Below are positions 23,940 through 33,900 of a DNA stretch of 64,000 bases, piece after piece. The notes under the pieces are model-generated. The model ran no database searches, was not told where the DNA came from, and worked only from the letters and a program-made list of their open reading frames with translations. The stretch spans positions 62,001 through 126,000 of the forward strand of contig JAMYHL010000093.1 in the NCBI GenBank assembly GCA_025531455.1. Reading direction: 5' to 3'. This stretch comes from Apiotrichum sp. Y4204. Taxonomy: Eukaryota > Basidiomycota > Tremellomycetes > Trichosporonales > Trichosporonaceae. Positions within the stretch are counted from its first letter, which is position 1, and the number at the start of each line of letters is the position of its first letter. The translations under genes and the position numbers were made by a program.

Positions 23940-25571
23940 CTACTCCTTACGGTCCTTCACATCAAACACACGAAGCCAGCCATTGAACATGGGGTCCCAT
24001 GCCACTGGCGTCTCGGATTTGACAATGTTCCAGCCCTCGAGACCGCCGGCCCAGCGGAGCTCCCTCTTCTTGCGCTCGGCGCGCAGGTCGTCCTCGGTAG
24101 TGACGGGCTTGTCGCTCCGCTTCTCGTCCTCTGTGATCTCCCGCTCGCCACGGGCAAACTGGCGGGCCGACTCGAGGCGCTTGGCCAGCTCCTTGTAGTA
24201 CGCATCCTTGGCCTTCTGGTTGATCTCGGGCACCTTGTCGTAATTCTTCTTGTAAAACGACTCTGTGCTCGCGCCGAAATCGGTATCGGGGTGCTCGACG
24301 TTGGGTCCAGGACCAGTCATGGGGCGCGTCTCGTTCATGATGAGCGCGTACGCGGCCTCGGCGCCTTCCCGCACGCGCTTGGACTCTGTGAAAAAGTTGT
24401 AGATCATGTACGGAATCTGCTTGAAGCCGAGGTACTTTGTGAACGGGACGAGGAGGATCGGGGGCTGCGGCGGGAGCGGGGTGGGCGGGGTGTGGAGGCG
24501 CTCGGGGATGGACGAGGTTGCCGGTGCGGCAGGTGCGCTGCCGGTCGCTGGCGCTGAGGAGCGGGAGAACAAGCCAAAGAAGGAGGATTTCGGAGGTGCG
24601 GCAGGGGTCTCGGGCTCGGGCTGCGTCTCGGCATCGGGCCCGGGCGCGGGGGCTTCGGAAGCGGCGTCCTTGAGCACCGGCTCGTCAAAGAATCCGTCGT
24701 CCTTGATCTCCTTTTCGACCTCGTCCTCCCAGATCCACGGATCGACGCCGTTCGTCCACCCCGCACGCATGCCCCAGAGATACTCCTTGAGTGCCGGGCG
24801 GCCGATGAGAATCGTGCCCCCGTCGACCTCGCGCTGCGCCTCGGCCTGCGGGTCGAGCGCCGCGAGCGACGTCGGGTCGTCCCTAGCCTGCAGGCCGAGC
24901 GCCTCGCGCCGCTTCTTGACCACCTCGCCGCGCACAATGCGCGCAATCGAGCCGTAGAGCGGAGCGTGCACCTGATCATAGTCGATCGCCGCTGCGACAA
25001 GGTATGGCTGCCGGTGAGTCTCTGATACTGAGGACTAGAAGAATGAACCTACCTTTACGTATTTGCGGAAGTAGCGGAGCGCGCGGTCCGACTCGTCGTC
25101 GTCGGGCCACCGGGCGCCGTAGACCTTTACCTTGCGCGGGAGGTCAAGGGGCGTGACGGTGGGCTGCTGGGAGAGAAACTTGACCTTGTCAATGTACTCT
25201 TGGCGGATCTGTTTGGCGCGCTTGCGGTCGTCGTAGTAGAGGTACGAGATGGCGCCGACGGTCGAGAGGAAGATGCACCACTTGCGCGACGGCAGGCGCG
25301 GCTTGGCGGTCAGCACGCTGCGCGGGATGCCCGTGTGCTCAAACGCGGACCGCCAGCCCGTCAACGGCGCAGCGGGCGGCTTGGGCTTGTAGCCTGCTGT
25401 GCCCCGCGGGTCGGCGGGCTTGGCCTTGGGCTTCGCCTCGGGCTTGGCCTCGGGGGCGGCGGCGGCGGCGGCGGCCTCGGCGGCAGGCGTCGCTTGCGTA
25501 GCGCCCGGTGCGGAGGCTGTCGGCGGTGCGGGAGTCGCGCCCGTGTTCGAGGGCGGTTCCGGAGTTGACAT
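23940..25571 (-). CDS. TIM54: Mitochondrial import inner membrane translocase subunit Tim54
   Basis: Component of the TIM22 carrier translocase of the inner membrane. Two exons, 25571-25053 and 25007-23940, give about 528 residues. After a low-complexity Ala/Pro/Lys start comes GWRSAFEHTGIPRSVLTAKP and PSRKWCIFLSTVGAIS, the conserved entry to the single transmembrane segment (about 110-125), then YYDDRKRAKQIRQEY. Further Tim54 blocks are VKVYGARWPDDDES, PYLVAAAIDYD, YGSIARIVRGEVVKKRRE, WTNGVDPWIWEDEVE and ILLVPFTKYLGFKQIPYMIY. The C-terminus is charged, ending in a tryptophan-containing region (WAGGLEGWNIVKS, PMFNGWLRVFDVKDRKE). A Ser/Pro/Ala-rich insertion near the middle is poorly conserved. 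The tandem neighbour upstream is the DUF262 gene. Confidence 0.92.
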
Positions 25572-25822
25572 GGTGGTTGGAACAAGTGTGATGGGAGATG
25601 GTAATGTTACAGAGTTGGGTAAATTTCGAGAAAGCCGAAAAAAAAGGGGGGCGTGTGGGGTTCCGCGGAGTCTCGGAAGGTTGGGAAATCTGGTTGGCTC
25701 TGTGCCCAGGACTTGGTGGCAAAATGGAGGCCATGTGGCAAGAATTGGTACTTCATCATGCTTACCAGCCAATGGTCACCAATGCACTCGACGCTCGTTT
25801 CTCATCAAGGACTGCATAATAT

Positions 25823-25853
25823 CGCTATTGCTATTGCTATTGCTATTGCTGTT
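25823..25853. repeat. GCTATT hexanucleotide microsatellite
   Basis: About five copies of gctatt lie in the 437-bp spacer between the DUF262 gene stop (26008) and the TIM54 start (25571). Length-variable tracts of this kind are common in fungal intergenic DNA; a role in TIM54 promoter activity is only a possibility. Confidence 0.8.
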
Positions 25854-26007
25854 TTGAAGACTGAAATGCTATCAGAGGTGTGGATATGTACAACACAACA
25901 CGCGAGGCGTCCACTGTGCTCGCCAAGCGACTGCTTCTCTGTAGGTCATGTGGGCTACTCAATGATTGCACGCGAATGGACCGTTTCTCCATGGTCATGT
26001 GTGCTGC

Positions 26008-27814
26008 TCAACGGTAACGACGGTAGTTCTGCTGCTGGTGGCCGCCGCCGGTGTACGACTGGCCGTAGCCGTTCTGCTGGTTGTAACTGTTGCGAACGGT
26101 CTGGGTGTGGTAAGGCGGCGGGGCCTGGTTCTGGACCGGAAGGGGCGCGTCCATCGGCATGGGCGGGGGGCGAGCCGCAGGGGTAGGGGTAATGTACTGG
26201 AGAGCAGCGTTGGCATGAGCCCAGGCCTGAGCCGTGTCCTGAGCCTGCTGCTGAGCCGCAACCTGCGCCACATGCGAAGAGGGGATGGGTGCGGTGGAAA
26301 TCGCGGTTTGAGGGGCCTGTTGAGGCGAGCGAGGGGACTTGGGCGAGCTCTTGACCCTCTTGGGCTTCTTAGAGCGCAGGTTCTCGACGACGGCGGATTC
26401 CTGTCCCTTGTACGTTCCAGTGTTGTTGCCCTCGCCGGTATACGCCTCGTCGTCCTCAGTCTCACGGCGGCGCTTGCTCTTGTTTGAGGAAAAGCTCTCG
26501 GCCGCCACAACCTCGCCAGGTTGACGCGTGCGAGGGACCTTTGAGACATACCGATGGAAGTCGCCCGCAACTTTGGAGTTACTGCGAATGTCCACATGCC
26601 TGGATCGAACGTCCTTGCGCATATCGGCAATGGTATTCGCCAAACGGGCAACCGACATGTTGCCCATACGGGTGTGAATGAGGTACGCGATGTACCAGAA
26701 TTCTGGAATGGGTCAACCTTGCACGTCTAGAGTAATTCAAGACTCACCAACGGGCGCCACACGCGCTTCAACGCTGTCAAACGCCTCCGAGTAGTAATCG
26801 TGACAAATCTCCACGAAGATTCCGAGTGTCATCTCCACCTGACGGCGGAAGTCAGGCTCGGGCTGGGGCGTCAATGATGTTGGATACATGTTATGAGAAG
26901 CACCTCTAAACACTCACCGGGTCAGTGCGCTCAAGGAAGGACGTCTGCGTGGCAGCAGTCGGAGCACCTGAGGTAGCGCCGAGAGCGATCATAATGTAGG
27001 AGCACAGCACCTGGAAGGGGCGACCGCGTTTGATGTCGAACTTGGGGAGCATCGAGCCGATGGTGCCGGGACCAGTTATGTACTTCTTCTGCAACTCTGT
27101 GATCCACTCGCCCCAAGGACCAGAAAGAGCCTGCAGCTTCTCGGCAGCCGACAAGGCCACACCCATTTGGACACGCTCTGCGGTGTCAGTATGATACGAG
27201 CGGCATGGCACATACGGAAGATATCCCTCTGCTCCTCCATGTCAAGGTCATCGTATTCCACAACCTGAATGGAGATGTTGTCGAAGATGCGCTTCAGAGG
27301 CCCTGGCAAAGGACGACCAGGTTGTTTTACCATTGGATTGGCGGTGTACCAAAACCTGGTGCCGTTCGGTGACCTGAAAGGAATTTTGCCCTCAATGAAC
27401 TTCTGAATCGACGTACAACGCTGCTTGCCGTCGATACAGATGCGAACCTCGTCGTTCTTAGTGTCGTCCCATGCTTTGGCGAAGATCACGGGAGGCACAT
27501 AGTAGTTGAGGAACAGCGATTGCACAAGCTGAATCTGCTTGTGATCGGGCCAAACAACATCACGCTGGTACGGTGGGCATAGGTCCACGTTGCCCAGTTG
27601 TATGAGCTCTAGATATGGTCAGCATAACACTCCACACGAGCCGAATCACGGACTCACCATAGAGCTGGCGGAGGTTGACAGTCTTGAAGCGCGGCTCCTT
27701 GAGCTGGCCTTTCAAGTGTCTGGTGAAGTCTCCGGGCTTGCGGTCCTCCTCGCCGCTGTCCTGGGAGAGGAGCTCGTCGAGATCATCGCTGGAGTAGTCG
27801 TCGTCTGAACCCAT
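26008..27814 (-). CDS. DUF262 (GmrSD N-terminal type) protein of unknown function
   Basis: Exons are 27814-27658, 27608-27216, 27177-26918, 26862-26748 and 26702-26008, about 539 residues. The DUF262/ParB-like core is recognised by YQRDVVW (about 66-72) and IDGKQRCTSIQKF (about 111-123), the counterpart of the DGQQR motif of bacterial GmrSD/DndB-like proteins, with Lys in place of the first Gln. Later come RFWYTANP, IQVVEYDDLDMEEQRDIF and QRVQMGVALSAAEKLQA, also seen in this family. The acidic N-terminus (DDDYSSDDLDELLSQDSGEE) and the C-terminal 200 residues (basic KKPKRVKSSPKSPRSPQQ, then Gln/Pro/Tyr-rich) are eukaryote-specific additions, with a likely nuclear localisation signal. In bacteria the domain pairs with an HNH nuclease; no HNH motif is visible here. 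Function is unknown. Confidence 0.85.
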
Positions 27815-28429
27815 GGCGAGCGAAAATGAGGGTTGCTAGGAGGAGACGTTAAAAGTGCACGCCGCGTCTGTGGGTTAGGGACTAAAAATGACGTGAGACG
27901 CGTCGCGAAAACCCGAAAAGGAGGATCGTGCGTGGGACAATGGACAACATCAACAACGGTGCGATCGTTGGAGATGCCCAGACGATGCATGTCCGATGCG
28001 AGACGACAGAGCGGCGCCGGAGTCGGAGGGGGAGACAAACATGGGAAGCGCGCGGTGTGTGTAGAGTGGTAACAGGGGTAACGAGGCAAATAAACTCACA
28101 ACGCTGGACAATTGAAGGTCGCTGGACAAGTGAGGGGTCGCTGGGGTGAGGGGACAGGTACAGTGAGGGGGTGACACTGGAGTGGGCTTTTTTGGTGGGG
28201 TGGCAAATATAGGAGAGGGGGAAGAGAGAAGAGAGAGAGAGGGGACACAGATGGGAGAGAGGGGGGACAAGCCTGGGGCTGTCCTTAAGTATAGCATTAT
28301 TGGGCTTTTTTTTCATTTCTCCCAGGTGAGGCTCCACCAATCAGGGCCACTTGGTGGACATTTTGTCCCACACAACTGTCCACAACACATAACTGTCCAG
28401 TCAACCATGTCCAGTTGACTGGACAAGTC

Positions 28430-28560
28430 ACATGCATCATGACACATTTTGCCAATGCATGACAAATTTCGTCCGCATGTGACACATTTCCATATCACAT
28501 TCCCACTTATGTGACACATTTTTGCCATGCATTGCACACTTTTCCCATGCATTGCCCATG
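28430..28560. repeat. Degenerate short repeats built on ATGTGACACATTT and CCATGCATTG
   Basis: The word tgacacattt recurs near 28440, 28480 and 28512, each preceded by a cat- or atg-containing lead, and catgcattg-like words recur near 28527 and 28547. The spacing is irregular, so this is a decayed or loosely organised repeat rather than a satellite. Confidence 0.6.
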
Positions 28561-28804
28561 ATTTAGCAAAAATTCCCACTCCTGTATGCATGCAGTTCCC
28601 AAAATGTGTGTCCCCACCAGATCCTGTGCACAGCAATCTGTCCAGACTTTGGACACAGTGAGCTGTGGTGTGGTGAGACATACATGTCTTCACTGACTGT
28701 GCAGGTCTTGTCCATGATGGAGTCTGACATTGTGGTGTCAGTTGAGGTCATGTCAGAAAACCAATGCACGGACATTGCAAATTCCAGTGGCATCTCGGTA
28801 GTCC

Positions 28805-28868
28805 GAAGCGGCCGTTCTGCGTGCCATGAGCGCCCCGAAGCGGCCGTGTTGGGTGCCATGAGCGCCCC
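28805..28868. repeat. Two tandem copies of a 32-bp GC-rich unit
   Basis: Unit one is 28805-28836 and unit two is 28837-28868; both begin gaagcggccg and end gccatgagcgcccc, differing at a few middle positions. Not part of any accepted gene. Confidence 0.85.
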
Positions 28869-29209
28869 AAGCTGAACGTCGGACATTGAACTGGATCGGA
28901 CAGCATCGGCGGGGCTTGGTCGCGTTTCGGGGCCTCCGGCGCGTGCCGCAAAGTCTTTGGGTGCACTGGAGAGATCCTCGCCAGTGCCGGCGCTCATGAG
29001 GGAAGCGGTATCTGCGCTCTGTAGAGACGCGCACATTCAGTGTCGACATAGACAGCGAGCGACAGCGGCAGTTTCTCAATGCGACACACATGAATGATTG
29101 GTGGCATGCTCGTATCTGCAAAGCGGATTTGCTAACGACTATCACTGTACAAGACCGCCATCGGGCGGAAAACAACGAGGACGGAAAGGAGTAAGTCCCG
29201 TCAAACAGA

Positions 29210-30986
29210 TTATTCCTCATCGTCATCGTCGTCATCGGACATACTCTCCTTGAGCATCTCAAGGAGCTCATGCGCCTCCGACAACTGGGCGGTGAGGATC
29301 GCCTGTCCTTCCGGGATGCTGCCATCATCGGCGAGGAACTTGCCGTCCCTCCGTAGCGAGTCGATCTGGTGCAAGGCAAGATGATACGGGTACAGGTCCC
29401 GAGGGCTGTAGGGTCCGCCGTACTTCAGCACCTCGTTGAGGCACTTCTTGATGGTCGACAGCTTGTTCGCCTGATGATTAGTGACAGTGGAAAGACAAGG
29501 ACTTACAATTGGCATCAACTCCTCGGAGATGGGCTCGGACTCGGACATGAGACGGAAGATAAGGCCGTAACACCTTCGCAACAGGTAGAGGAGAACCTAG
29601 AACGTAAGCAATGAACGCGACGCATGGTGAATGAACCCACGTATTGCCCTTCCGCCTTGTCGCCGTTCGCATCAACAAACTTGCCGTCAACACGCATCGA
29701 GTCAATCTCCCGGAGGGACAAGGCGTAGCTGTTGTTAGCGGCGTAGACAGAAAGCCACATACTTGTAAAGGTCGGTCTCACGCAGGGTCCAGCGATGTGT
29801 CATAGCTAGGATGGTCAGATGCAGGAACGTGGTACGCTGCCTATACGCACTGAGCTGCTCAAGCTGCTGTTTCATTGCTGTCAAACGCTCCCAGATGGGC
29901 TTGAGCGGCGGGCTGACGTCCTCTTCTGCCTCACGCGCCTTGATGTCCTGCACAATCTCGAAACAAGAGTCGATGAGACCGCTGAGTAGAGCTTGTCCTT
30001 CCGGAACAGATGAACCGCCCGGACCCAGGAACTTGCCGTCTACGCGCTTCGAATCGATCTTGCGCAATTCCTCCACGATCTGTTTGAACTCGGCCTTCGG
30101 TACTTTGCTCTCGGTGGCGAGCGCCATGAGCTGCTTGCGAAGCACAACAAGGCGATTGTGAATTGGAACAAGCTCGATCGACAGAACGGACAGAGACTCC
30201 ATGAGGCTGTCCAAAACAGCTTCTGGCAAAGGTCAGCGGACCACAAGACATCCTCACTCACGAGTGCCATCAAGCTTTTTGGACATGTACTTGAGGACGG
30301 GCTCCGGATGACGACCTTCCTCGTGGTCATTCTTGATAATCTCCCTGAGCTCCTGCAAGCGGTCACGGAAACCCTCGAGGTAGCTCTCCGTGTAAACTCC
30401 AGACTCGTCCATGTGGTTCAAGATTTGCTGCTCGTCAGCTGCTGAGAAGTGAAGAAGACCCAGCGGCTCTACGACAACTTAGAGGAACACTCACGCGCAT
30501 GCTGGTGATCTGGCAGTAGACAGCGGGGCTCTCACGGCTCTTGCCCACGGTGAGGAACATCAGACTAATGAGGGAGAAGACATCCGCAATGATCGTATCG
30601 ACGCGGTTCGGTTCAAGACTTCGGTCAGTCGGGGTTGCGGTATTCGAGTTTAGCGCTGATTGAGAGCTTTCTTCGCGGATGTTATTCAACTTTGTGACTG
30701 CAAGTCAGTTATGTTAATCGCTCTCACCCACTTTGCTTGACGATTTGATTGTAGATGGACATGACATCTTGGGCGCGGATAAACTTGGTGGTGTCCTGCT
30801 TGGTGTCAATATTACAATGAACGTGTGCCAAGGGCACGGCTGTTACCCACCTTTTTCAGGAGCTTGAGCCGGTTGTTAATGTTAATAAAGGCTTCGAGCA
30901 CGGGGAGCTCTTCCTGAGAATCGTCAGCGCTGAGCCTTCAGGCGATGACATGGGGTGCTCACCTGGGGGACCATGTTGGAAGCCAT
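29210..30986 (-). CDS. Fungal protein with two DUF2408 domains
   Basis: Ten exons are proposed: 30986-30963, 30913-30851, 30794/5-30732, 30697-30495, 30427-30262, 30222-29851, 29805-29763, 29728-29641, 29596-29507 and 29470-29210, about 457 residues. The fifth acceptor is the least certain. Two copies of the DUF2408 pattern are visible. The first has ELVPIHNRLVVLRKQL, then IVEELRKIDSKRVDGKFLG and VPEGQALLSGLIDSCFEIV. The second has LMPIANKLSTIKKCLNEV, GGPYSPRDLYPYHLALHQID and SLRRDGKFLADDG. An additional REIDSMRVDGKFVDANGDKA lies between them in the same spirit. The C-terminus is strongly acidic (MSDDDDDDEE). The family is fungal and, as far as I recall, poorly characterised. I cannot name a partner or pathway from sequence. 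Many very short exons set it apart from its neighbours. Confidence 0.82.
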
Positions 30987-33900
30987 GACGGATTTGATCG
31001 GCGTGCGGCGGGAGTACGCTGCGCACGGTCAAGAAGATGTGGGAAATGAAACGACGCGAAGCAGCCGGGACCGTGTAGCAGATAGTACTAGGCGATTTCG
31101 TCGAGGACGAGAGGTGAACTGGACTGGGAAGTCGGCAAGTGTCACAAGGACCAACGGGAAGGCTGCCCAGGTGGTGATGGGTGGTAAAGGTAACCGGAGC
31201 GAAGCGAGGGTCTGCGCTCGTTTATCTTATTCGCCGCGCGGTAAAGTCGAGGTCAACAGAAGGGTCGATTCAAACTGGCAGAGCAAGATCAAGAACGACC
31301 GAAAGCAGGGCGGAAACGTGTGCACCTGTGTTTGTGGTGAGGCCGCGAATGTGTAGTGTGCCAAAGATGGATCAGCTGTGGTGTGGAGCGGCGACAGGTC
31401 AAGGATTGGATGGACAAAAGTGGAGGGCTGCGCGATTAAGAGTGCCGGGGCCCGAGTATGATCTTTGTCGAGACGACGATGAAGATGAAGGCAATGAGAA
31501 TAAGAATGGGGATGAGAAAGAGTGCAACGGAGATGTCGGTGTCGGTGCCGATACCGGAAGCTTCGTCAATTGACCTAGCAATATGGAAGGGAAAGGATGG
31601 ATGGGATGGATCTCGCTGTGGCGGCTGCGGACCTGGGACAATGTGTATAAACTACGTAATTATCTCCAAAAGTGCAAAGGAGGAAGACCAGAGGAGGGAT
31701 TAATGACATGATTACAGATTTGTACAGATAAAACCACCCCCTCCCCTCGGCGCACACCAGACACTTTTATTAGACACGACTGCCGATGACGGATTATGAC
31801 GGACCGGGGGTCCGCGGGGCGACGGCACAGGCAAAGGAGCGCAGACTGCACTGTGACTGTGTGGGTGAGGAGTCGACGGCCTTGGCGGCAAGCAAAGCGA
31901 AGCGGGAATGGGCCGCCAATGCATAACAGCATGGCCTGCAGGCCTGTATTCGTCGTGGTGCATGTGTCCGTCCTTGGCGGCTCGGCCCTCGGCCCTTCTG
32001 CCCCTGTTGTGGCCATGTGTGGTGTCCGTGAGAGTGCGCCCCATGCGCCCCCCGATGGCCGAAGCGCGATGCACTTGCGTCCAGGAATGTCCAAAAGGCC
32101 CAGGATGGCCCAGAACGGCCGGAAAGGCGAGACCCAAGAATGGAAGCCGCGCCAGAGCGGATTTCCTTGGCTGTGCAGCCCTTAAGCGACCCTCCCGTTA
32201 CCAAGTGTGGCAGATAGATGTCGAGATATCGAGATATCGAGACGACTACTATCCTAGATTCCTAGCTCCTAGCGGCTGGTAGGATGTTAAGTGTATCTGC
32301 ACCTGCAGGTGAACGCCGCCCTTCCTGCAGCATTCTGTGCGAACCTTCAATCCTGGGCTATCTCCTGTATGCCCCAACTTGATATGTCGATCCGCAGTCA
32401 AGGCAGGGCGAGTTTAGTTATTTTAACTCACTAGAGCCTGCGATCTGCGCGTTGCCCAGTGAGCTTGGAACTACAAGCCTCACCAACCTTCGAATGACGC
32501 CTGTCGAGCAATCGCCCGTTCCTTTCACCCGATCTCGTGGCTCTTGTATCTGGTAGCTAGCTGCTAGTTGGATCTGATGACATGAAACCGGGTTGTGAAA
32601 CTGTCGCCTGATTATATACAGACCATGGTCACGGGATATCGCTGAACCAGTCTCGTAAACAAGAGACGGCAGAGAGAGTGTCCACTCTCCAACATCCTCG
32701 CATTACCCCCGGCTGCTCGAGGAGTAGAGTAAGTCCGCAGATCTTGATGTTCTATGGAATGGCGACAAGCAGCAAGTGCCGGGCAGACCGGAGAGTGGTA
32801 AGCTGGCGACCTAAGGAAGCTTTCAGTTTGCATCGTGTCAATAGTGTTTGTCAATCCGCGCAGTGGCACACTGAGCGTAAGAAGCGCACGAATCGTTGTC
32901 TTCCACGCCGCCGAGCTGTCGTTAGGAGCAAACGATGCAATGGAAACGTATACCCACACACACACCGCCGACCACTGCCAGATCAGCTATCGATGTTTCC
33001 TAAGCTAAGCGTCCTTGGACTTTGGCCCCTTTGACCTGGGCTGTGCGAGCCCCAACGCGTCATCCCCGATCATTGGCTCCGGTGAGCGACAGAGTCCAGA
33101 TTGCTGATCGGTGATCAACGGATCCACCATCGGACCTGGGAAGGGGCTTTCCATGCTTCGCTGTACGATCTGTACATTGAGAGTGCCGAACCGTGCGCGG
33201 AATGCACGCTTCAGGTCGCCTTGGCAAAAGGACCAGAATTACCAGAATAACCATAATACCATCCCATGGTGCACAGTATCGTCCGACAGCTGCACACGCA
33301 TAATGTTGACGCCTCGAAGTCTCGAAGCGCTCTCGGCCACTGCAGGAACGCGACGGGTAACCAACAAGACCGGATTGACCATCGGGCCGGCAGACTGCAA
33401 TGGTTCGGTTCGGAAGGCCTCTGACCCAGATCTGCTCACTGGAGCTGTCAGGGATCAGGACTAGGCCCGCGGTGTTACGTCTGTGGCGGTCCCGATGTCT
33501 CGAGGCTCAGAAGCAACAAATTGAACTAGCTGACAAGGCCGTGCCTGATTCTTTCGGTGTTGATGGTCTGGATGAAGAGCGTCATCGGGGCGATGACAAC
33601 ATTCTCGGCGGTATGAGAACTGTGTTGACAAGCACGAGCGGCAGAGTGGTTGCGCAACTCGCGCCGGTGTGCGCTGCATATTTCAGGCCGACAAACCGTC
33701 GGTCTGCAAGCTTGCGGCAGCCACAGGTCAATCCCAGATAGCTGCACAGGCCGGAGGTGGCACGGTTTGGATGTCTGGAGCACCCCCTTCCTTTCCGCTC
33801 GGACTGAACAGCGACGAGGAGGCTATGAATGTTGTTTGGACATGATACCATCACTCGGCAACCAGCGATGGACCTATGAATAGGCCGAATAGGCCGAGAA

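Larger units (their letters stand above)
27815..29209. other. Repeat-rich intergenic region
   Basis: No gene is supported between the DUF262 start and the DUF2408 stop. The plus strand is G/A-rich at 28090-28270, complementary to a C/T-rich leader for the minus-strand DUF262 gene. The stretch 28330-28600 is unusually A/T- and TGCAT-rich for this genome, with recurring words. Minus-strand ORFs across 28563-29379 are repeat-driven and were not accepted. Confidence 0.5.

Noticed and set aside
28563..29379. Minus-strand ORFs of 157-208 codons
   Set aside because: They cross the 32-bp tandem repeat and the repeat-word island and overlap the DUF2408 3' end; translations are repeat-driven.
31660..32204. 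Overlapping minus-strand ORFs of 130-144 codons
   Set aside because: Three frames are open over the same DNA and the translations are His/Pro/Arg-rich without signature.
33400..33741. Plus-strand ORF in the gene-poor region
   Set aside because: No domain, several frames open, no codon bias. A decayed gene or transposon could not be shown.
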